Assembly: GCF_014212175.1 (NCBI RefSeq)
Contig: NZ_JACJVR010000057.1
Coordinates: 39,703-103,702 of the forward strand
DNA length: 64,000 nucleotides
Reading direction: 5' to 3'
From: Cohnella xylanilytica
GTDB taxonomy: Bacteria; Bacillota; Bacilli; Paenibacillales; Paenibacillaceae
Position numbers and translations under genes: made by a program. The notes beneath the pieces are model-generated. The model made no database searches and was not told where the DNA came from. It saw nothing but the letters and a program-made list of their open reading frames with translations. Below, piece by piece: positions 9,501 through 16,525 of the stretch. The first letter of the stretch is position 1, and every line of letters begins with the position of its first letter.

Positions 9501-10437
9501 GTTCGGCGTCGGCACGTGGACGTATACGCCGACGGGCACCATTACGGCGGGCGCGCCGGTCGTCGATTCGACCGCGCCGAGCGTGCCGCAGAACGTAACC
9601 GCGACGGCGGCTTCGGCGACTTCGGCGACGGTGTCGTGGAGCGCGTCGACGGACAACGTGGCGGTGACCGGCTATGAAGTGTACCGCAACGGCACGAAGG
9701 TCGGCACGACGGCTGCGACGACGTATACCGACACGGGCTTGGCCGCGGGCACGACGTACGGCTATACGGTGAAGGCGTACGACGCGGCGGGCAACGTCTC
9801 CGCGGCCAGCGCGGCGGCATCCGTCACGACGCCGGCGGGCAACACGGCGACGATCTATTACAAGAACGACTCGTTCGCTTCGAAGTACATTCACTACAAG
9901 CTGGACGGCTCTTCGACCTGGACGACGTCGCCGGGCGTGCAGATGAGCGCGTCGACGTATCCGGGCTACAGTGTGGCGACGATCCAGCTCGGCTCGGCGA
10001 CGGGACTGACGGCGGCGTTCAACAACGGCAGCGGCACGTGGGACAACAACGGAGGGAACAACTACCACTTCGGAAGCGGGGCGTCCACTCTGGCGAACGG
10101 CAACCTGTACGCGGGCGAGCCGCAAGCGGACAGCGTGACGTTCCGGGTGACGGTGCCGTCGAACACGCCGGCGAACGGTCCCGTGTACATCTCGGGCAGC
10201 TTCAATAGCTGGAATGCGGCCGATCCGGCTTATCAGCTGACGAAGGGCAGCGACGGCGTATACAGCATTACGTTGAACCTGCCGGCGGGGACGGCCGTGC
10301 AGTACAAATTCACGAGAGGTTCGTGGACTTCGGTGGAGGCGGCGCCCAGCGGAGCCGACATCTCGAACCGGACGCTGACGCCTTCCGGCGGACCGCAGAC
10401 GGTCTCGGTTACGGTAGCGCGCTGGAAGGACCTCTAA
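6580..10437 (+). CDS. igtZ: Secreted GH119 alpha-amylase with FnIII, CBM25 and CBM20 modules
   Basis: 1285-residue exported alpha-glucanase. A signal peptide (about 1-30, SAAASVSAE) precedes a large catalytic region (about 30-800) that is not GH13 but reads like GH119, a small family related to GH57: HNHMPNFWAYYDTGSYA, HFSGHHSMGPLVG, GFFPTELGFSER (Glu229) and FVIAHDGDNSSG (Asp371). The predicted catalytic pair of B. circulans IgtZ (about 1290 aa) is, from memory, Glu231/Asp373, the same spacing. The tail is FnIII (about 809-898), CBM25-like (900-993), FnIII (995-1085), CBM25-like (1087-1183) and CBM20 (1184-1285), nearly identical to the end of the upstream GH13 enzyme. ATG 6580 follows ggaaggagg. 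It likely shares the starch regulon of its neighbour. Substrate and transglycosylation are inferred from the family. Confidence 0.85.
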   Translation: MKLRGKFRFAAALMGAVLLAQSAAASVSAEIAATHVYHNHMPNFWAYYDTGSYASAPVGSPIRYTYDADVIELKKNPPAGYTYSLPNGSPMPHDDLVSYYSHHAKTGAYLTWPWSVADTLHSSHPSAQMQVTMSGAVVNNVNNLNQRGNVSGYNNPNWGTPWKNAYNTLKTPNGTRTLDMIHFSGHHSMGPLVGNDYLLKDLIYQGATLAQPYFLGSDYKSSNGFFPTELGFSERIIPVLEKLGIQWSVIGNNHFSRTLKDYPLLDSPGADTMVSPPNRADLQNASSVGSWTNAKMFNEQQVVYNKYPFASTPHWVQYVDPNTGAASKIVGIPVAQAESWEEGYLGSVKADALKPFEGLAAQKQFFVIAHDGDNSSGRAGSEETWRNAGNVTYADAGVKGMGIDEYLKSNLPPASDVVHVQDGSWIDTRDSSSDPSWYHWRLPFGIWKSQFSAFNSAMGTNYAPKKNLSGVEDGMTVSFEYGYHYLERNFALLQAALNYAKTAEQIWLDGHPNYWSPTTALDREVTYEGNQLNPWMLSFPVKGDPATDYAGGANPAELAWYFLLPAMDSGFGYYDENVDDSVKPALSMNQSLFFSKPYVNGKLASDRTGPSVWWPQRYPYNPGSANVSKAEGWTLHHFNNQFAIYTYAFDASGIQDIKVKVRPHTNKSADASDNTFKVYDPAALQAAGVPGIDASKVGAWRTYPMQMRDLKPDINGVSWQASSKAVLEKVPATDIGNLYYSYISDYRDQLLDYYIEATDSQGNVTRSDIQQVYVGAGKYDLVNGKYVEKANGAIEGTHPFVTDRPIVPDTEAPSVPTGLTAAAASASSVQLSWTASTDNVGVTGYDIYRDGVKVGTSTGTGYTDSGLAGSTTYSYTVKARDTAGNLSAASAAASATTPQGNNVTIYYKQGFPTPYIHYRPVGGTWTTSPGVPMPASELAGYNKITINLGSATQLEACFNNGSGTWDSNNTKNYLFGVGTWTYTPTGTITAGAPVVDSTAPSVPQNVTATAASATSATVSWSASTDNVAVTGYEVYRNGTKVGTTAATTYTDTGLAAGTTYGYTVKAYDAAGNVSAASAAASVTTPAGNTATIYYKNDSFASKYIHYKLDGSSTWTTSPGVQMSASTYPGYSVATIQLGSATGLTAAFNNGSGTWDNNGGNNYHFGSGASTLANGNLYAGEPQADSVTFRVTVPSNTPANGPVYISGSFNSWNAADPAYQLTKGSDGVYSITLNLPAGTAVQYKFTRGSWTSVEAAPSGADISNRTLTPSGGPQTVSVTVARWKDL

Positions 10438-10446
10438 GCGCCCAGG

Positions 10447-10477
10447 AACAGGCTGTTGACGAACTTGCGTTGACAGC
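10447..10477 (+). terminator. Intrinsic terminator after the GH119 gene
   Basis: The same AACAGGCTGT/ACAGCCTG hairpin as at 6478, with a seven-T run. It is a duplicated copy carried with the repeated 3' ends. The following 170 bp to 10652 are AT-rich and probably hold the next gene's promoter, though no box pair is convincing. Confidence 0.85.
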
Positions 10478-10652
10478 CTGTTTTTTTAAGAAAATTTGCG
10501 GGTTTCGAAAGTCAATTAATTAAATAAACAAAAAGGATAAAAACTCAACTATTAATTATCCATATTCTTTAAAATACCTTATAAATCATATGTAAATAAC
10601 GACCGTTTTTCTCTAAAATGAGGTCATTGAAAGATTAAGGGAGGAACGATCC

Positions 10653-11477
10653 ATGGAAAAAGCGATCCTGAACGAAACGGCAAACAGCAAAGTCGAATTC
10701 TTCACGACCGGCGACGGCGTCAATATCGCCTACCGGCTCGACGGACCGGCCCACGCTCCCGTATTGATGCTTGCGAACTCCATTGCCACTAACCTGCACA
10801 TGTGGGATGGACAAATCGCGGAACTGTCCTCTCATTTCCGAGTTCTCCGTTACGACTTCCGGGGGCACGGCGAATCCGACGTTCCGTCGGGAGCGTATTC
10901 GATCGACCGAATGGGAAGGGACGTGATCGAACTGCTCGACGCGCTCCGATTCGACCGGGTGCATTTCCTCGGACTCTCATTCGGCGGGGCCGTCGCGCAA
11001 TGGCTCGCGATCCATGCGCCGGAGAGAATCGATCGGCTGATCCTGTCCAACAGCTCGTCGTATTTGGGGCCGGCCAGCCAGTGGGATGAGCTGATCCGAT
11101 CCGCTCTCCGGGCCGAGAGCCTTAACGGATTCGCCGACATGTTCATCGGGAACTGGTTCCCTGCGCATCTGCTTGAATCGGAGAGCGAGCTTGTGTCCGC
11201 GTTTCGCGATATGGTTCTTCGCACGCATCCGGAAGGGCTGGCCGGAACCTTCGCCGCCATCCGCGATTTGGATCTGCGACGAACGGCCGCGCTGATCGAC
11301 AGACCGACTCTCGTGATCGCCGGACGGTACGATACGGTGACGCACCCCAGCCACAGCGAACTTCTCGCCGCGACGGTTCCCGGCTCCAAGTTGGTCGTGC
11401 TCCCGACGGTACACTTGCCGAACATCGAGCGTCCTTCGGAATACGCGAGTCTGGTTATCGATTTCTTGCAAGCCTAA
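10653..11477 (+). CDS. Alpha/beta hydrolase, 3-oxoadipate enol-lactonase-like
   Basis: 274-residue cytoplasmic alpha/beta hydrolase, complete. The catalytic triad is visible: Ser109 in the nucleophile elbow GLSFGG, Asp227 in GRYDTVT and His254 in TVHLPNIE; the oxyanion region NSIATNLHMWDGQ and DFRGHGESD are as in PcaD-type enol-lactonases. ATG follows gggaggaac. No protocatechuate pathway genes lie nearby, so the true ester or lactone substrate is unknown. It sits between the amylase terminator and the convergent LacI gene, apparently monocistronic. Confidence 0.85.
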   Translation: MEKAILNETANSKVEFFTTGDGVNIAYRLDGPAHAPVLMLANSIATNLHMWDGQIAELSSHFRVLRYDFRGHGESDVPSGAYSIDRMGRDVIELLDALRFDRVHFLGLSFGGAVAQWLAIHAPERIDRLILSNSSSYLGPASQWDELIRSALRAESLNGFADMFIGNWFPAHLLESESELVSAFRDMVLRTHPEGLAGTFAAIRDLDLRRTAALIDRPTLVIAGRYDTVTHPSHSELLAATVPGSKLVVLPTVHLPNIERPSEYASLVIDFLQA

Positions 11478-11533
11478 GGTGCCCTGCGCCAGAAGACGGA
11501 CAGAAGCCAGTAGACGGATAGCCGGGCGGGAGA

Positions 11534-12562
11534 TTACTCCCGTCCGGCTTCGATCCGTTCCGTGGACCGCCGCACGATCAATTCGGGTTGAAGCAGCAGG
11601 GAAGAGGAGGGGAGGGCGGGATCGTCGATCCGTTCCAAGAGCATCCGTCCGGCCGTCGCGCCGAGCTCGAACGTATGGATGAACAGGCTGGTGAGCGGAG
11701 GATTCGTATAAGGCGAGAACGGGAAGTCGTCGAAGGTGGCGATTCCGAATCGGCCGGGAATGGGGATGCCCAACTGTTCGGCCGCCTTCAGCGCTCCGAA
11801 GGCGACGTAATTGTTCATGCAGACGACCGCATCCGGAGGGCGATCGCTCTGCAGCAGCTCGAGCGTCGAACGATAACCGTGGTTCTCGTCCGCGACGCCG
11901 TTCACGGTTCTCTCCCCGCGCAGGGGCAGAGAGGCCTTCCGATGGGCCTCGGCGTACCCCCGATGCCGCTTCTCGTAGATTTTCTCGCCGGACTCTCCTC
12001 CGACGAACGCGATGTCCGCGTAGCCCTGGGCGAGCAGGTGCCCGGTCAGCATCGCCCCGCCCGCCTCGTTGTCGTAATCGACCCATGGGACGTTACGGGA
12101 TTCGTATTCCCCCATGGAGACGAACGGGAAGCCGAGCTCGGTTAACGAGTCGACCATCCCGTCGTTCAGAATGACGTTGTTCGTAATGAGTCCGTCGATT
12201 CGGCCGCTGCGGACGAGCCGGTTCATAATATCGCGCTCCGGATCGTTCGGCTGCACGTTGGCGATCGTCAGCTCGTACGTCTGCGGCCCGATCACGCTCT
12301 CGATTCCTACCATAATATTGTAGAAAAAAGGGTTCATATATTCGCTCTCATGCGTCATGTCGATGAGCAAGCCGATGTTGCGGCTGCTCCGCTTGGCCAA
12401 CCGGGTAGCGATGCTGCTCGGCGTATAATTCATTTGTCTCATGATTTCCCGAACCCGTTCTTTGGTCTCCCGGGAAATCTTGGGGGAGTCGTTGAGCACC
12501 TTGGATACGGTGGATTTGGCGACGTTGGCGGCCTTGGCGATATCCTGGATCGTTACCTTCAT
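11534..12562 (-). CDS. LacI-family regulator, probable maltodextrin/starch repressor
   Basis: 342 residues from the chosen ATG (complement of 12560-12562), which has gaggg six bases upstream; an upstream in-frame ATG (12580) would add MPRGML and lacks a site. The N-terminal HTH reads VTIQDIAKAANVAKSTVSKVL, with hinge residues before SSIATRLAKRSSRNIGLL, followed by a periplasmic-binding-like sugar sensor domain (GLITNNVILND, VDYDNEAGGAMLTGHL, IATFDDFPFSPYTNPPLTS). A perfect palindrome typical of LacI operators lies 30 bp upstream (autoregulation), and similar palindromes lie at the GH13 gene and the mdxE operon. Its role as a MalR-like repressor is inferred from those sites. Confidence 0.88.
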   Translation of the reverse strand: MKVTIQDIAKAANVAKSTVSKVLNDSPKISRETKERVREIMRQMNYTPSSIATRLAKRSSRNIGLLIDMTHESEYMNPFFYNIMVGIESVIGPQTYELTIANVQPNDPERDIMNRLVRSGRIDGLITNNVILNDGMVDSLTELGFPFVSMGEYESRNVPWVDYDNEAGGAMLTGHLLAQGYADIAFVGGESGEKIYEKRHRGYAEAHRKASLPLRGERTVNGVADENHGYRSTLELLQSDRPPDAVVCMNNYVAFGALKAAEQLGIPIPGRFGIATFDDFPFSPYTNPPLTSLFIHTFELGATAGRMLLERIDDPALPSSSLLLQPELIVRRSTERIEAGRE

Positions 12563-12591
12563 GAGCATCCCTCGCGGCATGGAGTCGATTG

Positions 12592-12607
12592 GAGAAACCG
12601 GTTTCTC
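12592..12607. promoter_or_regulatory. Perfect palindromic operator in front of the LacI gene
   Basis: GAGAAACCGGTTTCTC is a perfect 16-bp palindrome with the central CG usual for LacI-family sites. It lies 30-45 bp upstream of the start codon, so it would give autoregulation. Confidence 0.7.
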
Positions 12608-12728
12608 TCGCGCAAAAAAAGAGAAATCGCTCCTTCCAATATATCACATCCGTTAGGCAACGACTATGAGGATTCGCGGGCGCAAAATCGGACATTAGGT
12701 CCTCGTAGAATAAGTTTTAAAATAACGC

Positions 12729-12758
12729 TTGACTCTTCATCCCGATCCGTGGTAAATT
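12729..12758 (+). promoter_or_regulatory. Promoter of tRNA-Leu
   Basis: TTGACT (12729-12734), 18-bp spacer, TAAATT (12753-12758), then ttcgctgacgtt in the transcribed leader. The same architecture recurs at 29818-29847. Confidence 0.75.
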
Positions 12759-12801
12759 ATATTTCGCTGACGTTGAAGAAACGAAGGCGATAAGCGAATA
12801 T

Positions 12802-12889
<88 letters not shown>

Positions 12890-12894
12890 ACCAT

Positions 12895-13128
12895 TCAAAC
12901 GAAGTCCTGCAGAGATTCTCTGCAGGATTTTTTAGTTTTTTCCGAGGCTTCAATGTTTTTGAACAGATCGATCTTATGATCGATTTTCTCCAGCGTCTTC
13001 TCGAGTTCCTTCATTTGATCGACGATTTTCAGGAACTGCTGCATCTCCCGAATGGGCATCTCCATTGCCCGGAAGTACTTGATAATTTCAAACCATGCAA
13101 TATCGGACTCCGAATACCGTCGATACCC
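12895..13128 (-). pseudogene. MerR-family regulator remnant lacking its DNA-binding N-terminus
   Basis: The minus strand encodes GYRRYSESDIAWFEIIKY and then a helical tail (MPIREMQQFLKIVDQMKELE and following), which is the middle and C-terminal part of a MerR-type regulator. The first 40 or so residues with the helix-turn-helix (normally IGQVA...TLRYYE) are absent: homology stops at 13128, and from there upstream the frame reads through the antisense of the SDR start at 13145. The intact pair would have been divergent MerR and SDR genes; a deletion has removed the HTH and the shared promoter region. The 3' end overlaps the tRNA terminator hairpin. Confidence 0.7.
12905..12933 (+). terminator. 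Terminator of tRNA-Leu
   Basis: TCCTGCAGAGA (12905-12915) pairs with TCTGCAGGA (12919-12927) and is followed by six Ts. It ends 44 bases after the tRNA CCA. Confidence 0.9.
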
Positions 13129-13144
13129 TTTAGCGGATTCGGGT

Positions 13145-13882
13145 ATGGACATCCAGAACAAAACGGTTCTTATCACTGGCGGGACGTCCGGAGTCGGCAA
13201 GGCTATCGCGTTGGGGCTGGCCAAACTAGGGGCAAATATCGTTATTTTAAGCAGAAGCCGTGAACGAGGACAGGAAACCTTAAAGGAGATTGCGGAAGCC
13301 ACGGGAAATAAGCAGGGCGAGTACTTGGTAGCCGACCTATCCCTTCAGTCCTCCATCCGGGAAGCGAGCGAAGAGTTTAAACGGAGATTCGATCGCTTGC
13401 ATGTCTTGGTCAATGCGGGCGGAGCGGTTTATTTTGATAAACAGCTAACCGCCGAAGGAATCGAACGGACCTTCGCATTGAATGATCTCGGTCACTTTAT
13501 CCAGCGAGTCAACCCTTTCAGCGGTTTGGGCGCAACGGCCCAAGCGCTGTTCGCCAGAGTTATCTTTACGTATGAATTAGCGAGACGCCTGGAAGGAACG
13601 GGCGTGAAGGCATTCGCCTTTCACCCGGGATTGATTAAATCCAATCTGACTCGCAACGCTCCCTGGTATATAAGAGCGTATGGAAAATTATCGAATCGAT
13701 TGGCGAAAGAGGACTGCGAGATCGGGGTTTATCTGGCGGCGGCTAAAGAAGTCGACAACGCTAAAGGCGTATTTTTCGACGATAAAAGGATAATGATGGA
13801 TTTCCCTAACCTGCAGAATGAAGAAACGGGAAGAAGATTATGGAGCATCAGCGTGGAACTTTCGGATGGTTCAAAGGTATAA
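13145..13882 (+). pseudogene. Short-chain dehydrogenase with internal deletion, catalytic motif lost
   Basis: The frame is open for 245 codons from ATG 13145. The N-terminus is a normal NAD(P)-binding Rossmann fold: VLITGGTSGVGKAIALG, NIVILSRSRERG, then VLVNAGGAVYF and GIERTFALNDLGHF. Relatives then have about 50 residues with the catalytic Ser and the YxxxK motif. Here GHF is followed directly by IQRVNPFSGLGATAQALFARVIFTYELARRL; the expected Y-A-Q-S-K reads T-A-Q-A-L, so Tyr and Lys are both absent. The upstream side has no ribosome site and abuts the MerR remnant. It is probably inactive as a reductase, and whether it is still expressed is doubtful. Confidence 0.7.
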
Positions 13883-13886
13883 AAAG

Positions 13887-13918
13887 GCCCGGCTCCCCGA
13901 AAGAGGGGCCGGGCTTTT
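13887..13918. terminator. Terminator-like hairpin after the SDR gene
   Basis: GCCCGGC-t-CCCC pairs with GGGG-CCGGGC around a short loop and ends in TTTT. It lies between the SDR stop and the convergent GNAT gene. Confidence 0.75.
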
Positions 13919-13973
13919 CCCGTCCATTTTTCCTGCTTTTCCTGCTTTTGCTGCGCTGCCTGTATCGCCCCTC

Positions 13974-14681
13974 TCAGCTAAAACTTAGATCCATGCCGTA
14001 CGGTTTTAGTCTCAGCTTCCTTGCTACAGCCTGTGAAGCAAGATTATTCCATGCCGTGCTGTACAAAGCCATCCGTCCTTGCTTCTGAATCTCGGCCGCC
14101 CAGGCTGTCGAGACCTCCAAGCCGTAGCCTCTGCCCCGATAATCCGGAGCGGTGCGCAAACTCGCCTCGGCAGCGACGGAGGAGATTCTGGCGCTGCAGC
14201 ATAAGGACACGGCAGCTTGGTTTTGTACGATCGCGAAATCAGGCTGCCCATGGGGAATATCCTCGATATAATCAGGAAAAAACGGTTGTAAAAGATCGAC
14301 GTTCATAGGCGTAATTCTGACGGCTTGCGTATGAGGGTCGCTCAAACAAGGGAATACATAGGCCGGTCCTAAATAGACCTGTTGAATCGGACTGTCCTGA
14401 CTTAAAATTCGAATTATTTCAGCCATATTCACCTGATTGGGTGCTTCCGACCAAGGCGCTTGCCGTACAAACCGCTCCAATTCGTTCATCATGCCTTCAT
14501 CAAGCGTCTCATGGTACCTTGCGACGTTCCCTTGCTTGGTAATACCCAGGAAAAATCGCGGAGCGTCTCGAGCGCCAGGTTCGTTTATCGTTGTCAAACG
14601 ACCGACATCATTGTGCCTAAATAGAACGCGGACTTGCGTCTCCATAAGTTCAAGATCCGACCGTAAAAACGGATTGTTCAA
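13974..14681 (-). CDS. GNAT-family N-acetyltransferase
   Basis: 235 residues; starts with TTG (complement of 14679-14681) preceded by ggaagggg at suitable spacing. The C-terminal half holds the GNAT fold: CCSARISSVAAEASLRTAPDYRGRGYG, with the acetyl-CoA-binding R-G-R-G-Y-G loop, followed by LYSTAWNNLASQAVARKLRL, a typical final segment. The N-terminal 100 residues (PRFFLGITKQGNVARYHETL) are poorly conserved, as in the GNAT group of small-molecule acetyltransferases. Substrate unknown. It is convergent with the SDR gene and divergent from the Rrf2 gene. Confidence 0.8.
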   Translation of the reverse strand: MNNPFLRSDLELMETQVRVLFRHNDVGRLTTINEPGARDAPRFFLGITKQGNVARYHETLDEGMMNELERFVRQAPWSEAPNQVNMAEIIRILSQDSPIQQVYLGPAYVFPCLSDPHTQAVRITPMNVDLLQPFFPDYIEDIPHGQPDFAIVQNQAAVSLCCSARISSVAAEASLRTAPDYRGRGYGLEVSTAWAAEIQKQGRMALYSTAWNNLASQAVARKLRLKPYGMDLSFS

Positions 14682-14957
14682 ATGGAAGCCCCTTCCTGGA
14701 GGGGAACCGCGCTGGTTTATGGGCTAATAGGCGCTATCCCCGCAAATGATAGTTGCCCCAATCCGCGAGCCGATCATCCAGACCCCCCCTTTCCCCCAAG
14801 AATATATATCCGATATGTTATTCCGTCAATCATGCCCTTTCATGCCGGCCTGCAGGACCCGAAGATAAAGCCGACGAGTTGCAAAAAAGAGCGAAGTCCT
14901 TTATTATCGACATTAAAGGTCCGCATTCACAACGATCTGATGAAGGGTGGAGGGAGC

Positions 14958-15443
14958 ATGCAATTTTCCAAAAGCACGGACTACGCCCTGCACGCCTTGA
15001 TTCACTTGGGTCTCTCGGAAAGCCGCAACCATATCGGGATCAAGGAATTGTCCGCGTCGCTCGGCGTATCCGAGAGCTATTTATCCAAGATCATGTCCAA
15101 GCTGAGGCAGGACGGAATCGTACGCGCCGTGCCGGGAGTGAACGGCGGTTACGAGCTCGCGCGGCCGGCCGACCGAATCACCTTCCTGGATGTCATTCAC
15201 GTGATTGAAGGAAGACAGCAACTGTTCGAATGCTCGAATTCGAGCTCGCGGCAGCACCGCCTGTTAGCTGAAGGCCGGGTCGAACGGCAGGAGACGGAAC
15301 GGTGGGGACAGGGCGAATGCCTGGTCGAGAAGGTCATGGTCGGCGCGGAACGGCATCTGCATCAATACTTGCGGGAGCACACGATCCAGATGGTGCTGGA
15401 CGAGGCGAACCGGATACGCAGCGCCGAGGGGATCGAGAAGTGA
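14958..15443 (+). CDS. Rrf2-family transcriptional regulator
   Basis: 161 residues starting at ATG 14958 after ggagggagc. Winged helix: STDYALHALIHLGL, IGIKELSASLGVSESYLSKIMSKL (HTH) and DGIVRAVPGVNGGYELAR (wing), a standard Rrf2 signature. Iron-sulfur-binding members carry three clustered cysteines; here only FECSNS and GECLVE are seen, so a cluster is uncertain. The stop is 84 bp from the methyltransferase start on the same strand, so the two may be cotranscribed and it may control it. Confidence 0.85.
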   Translation: MQFSKSTDYALHALIHLGLSESRNHIGIKELSASLGVSESYLSKIMSKLRQDGIVRAVPGVNGGYELARPADRITFLDVIHVIEGRQQLFECSNSSSRQHRLLAEGRVERQETERWGQGECLVEKVMVGAERHLHQYLREHTIQMVLDEANRIRSAEGIEK

Positions 15444-15526
15444 TCCCTTCCAGCGGCTTAATTATGGATATCGAGGGTCCATATTTATCGACTGCAATTC
15501 GATTAGCGAAGGGATGGGGAACGGGC

Positions 15527-16420
15527 ATGAACGAATTATGGAACGAAGCCTTCTGGGAGCAAGCGTGGAAGGAGCATGGCGAGGCCGTCGCGGCGAGGAG
15601 GGAGAAGGCCGGGATCGTGCCGGCCAGAGCCTTCGATTCGAAAGCGAGAACGTTCAACGAGCAATCCTTCAATGAAGAAGGGCAAAGGCGAACCAAGCGC
15701 ATCCTAGGCTGGCTGGAAGGCCAAGGAGTTCGATTCGACGGCCTCTCCGTCTTGGACATCGGCGCCGCTTCGGGCGTATTCACGGTGCCGTTCGCGGAGC
15801 GGGGCGCGCGCGTAACCGCCGTCGAGTCTTCTCCGCCTCTCGTCGAGCTGCTGCAAGAGAACACGGCCAAGTTCCCCGAAGGCGCGGTGAACATCGTTCC
15901 CGAACCGTTCGAAGAGATCGACGCGCGGGCGAGAGGCTGGAGCGAGGCGTTCGACCTCGTCTTCGTCTCGATGTGCCCGGTCATTCTCGATTGGGCGAGC
16001 GTGGAGAAGATCGTTCAATGCGCGCGTCGATATTGCTACATCAGCATGCCGGCGAGCTCCGCGGAGAACAGCCTGGCGAGCGAAATCTGGCCGATCGTCG
16101 CCGGTCAGCCATTCCGGACGAAGCCGACGGAGATGGGCTACTTGCTCCATCTGCTGTATCTCAAGGGCTATTCCTACGAATCGATCGTCTCGAGGGAGAC
16201 CAAGACGACGGAGATGTCCAAGGCGGAGGCGTTGCAGGATATGATGGACCGGCTTCGCGCGCATGGCCAGCCCGAGGACGACCGGAGCCGACAGATCGTG
16301 TCGGATTACCTGGATCAAGCGTATCCGTCGGGCAGGGTGACCGTCCGGCAGGGCGGCCGGTTCGGCAAGGTGCTCATTCGGCTGCAGGATCAGAACATGT
16401 ATACGCGGGAAAATCGGTAA
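15527..16420 (+). CDS. Class I SAM-dependent methyltransferase
   Basis: 297 residues from ATG 15527 (MNELWNEAFWEQAWKEHGE); an in-frame ATG at 15464 would add 21 residues. The SAM-binding motif I is clear (LSVLDIGAASGVFTVPFAERG), motif II follows (VTAVESSPPLVELL), and FDLVFVSMCPVILDW is the motif IV region. The N-terminal WNE...FWEQAW resembles methyltransferases acting on small molecules or arsenical/cofactor-type substrates, but the substrate cannot be told. It follows the Rrf2 regulator. A hairpin just after the stop terminates the opposite strand rather than this one. Confidence 0.8.
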   Translation: MNELWNEAFWEQAWKEHGEAVAARREKAGIVPARAFDSKARTFNEQSFNEEGQRRTKRILGWLEGQGVRFDGLSVLDIGAASGVFTVPFAERGARVTAVESSPPLVELLQENTAKFPEGAVNIVPEPFEEIDARARGWSEAFDLVFVSMCPVILDWASVEKIVQCARRYCYISMPASSAENSLASEIWPIVAGQPFRTKPTEMGYLLHLLYLKGYSYESIVSRETKTTEMSKAEALQDMMDRLRAHGQPEDDRSRQIVSDYLDQAYPSGRVTVRQGGRFGKVLIRLQDQNMYTRENR

Positions 16421-16451
16421 AAGAAAACCCGTTCTCCGAATCGAGAACGGG
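16418..16451 (-). terminator. Minus-strand terminator for the DJ-1-like gene
   Basis: CCCGTTCTC and GAGAACGGG (16428-16451) form a perfect 9-bp stem. The T-rich tail (complement of aaaagaaaa, 16418-16427) is on the minus strand, so it serves the gene coming from the right. Confidence 0.75.
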
Positions 16452-16525
16452 CGCAGCTTGCACGCATCGGAATGCATTCGTCGTAATAATCGCAACCGGT
16501 TGAGAATTAGATCTCTATGCAGCTC

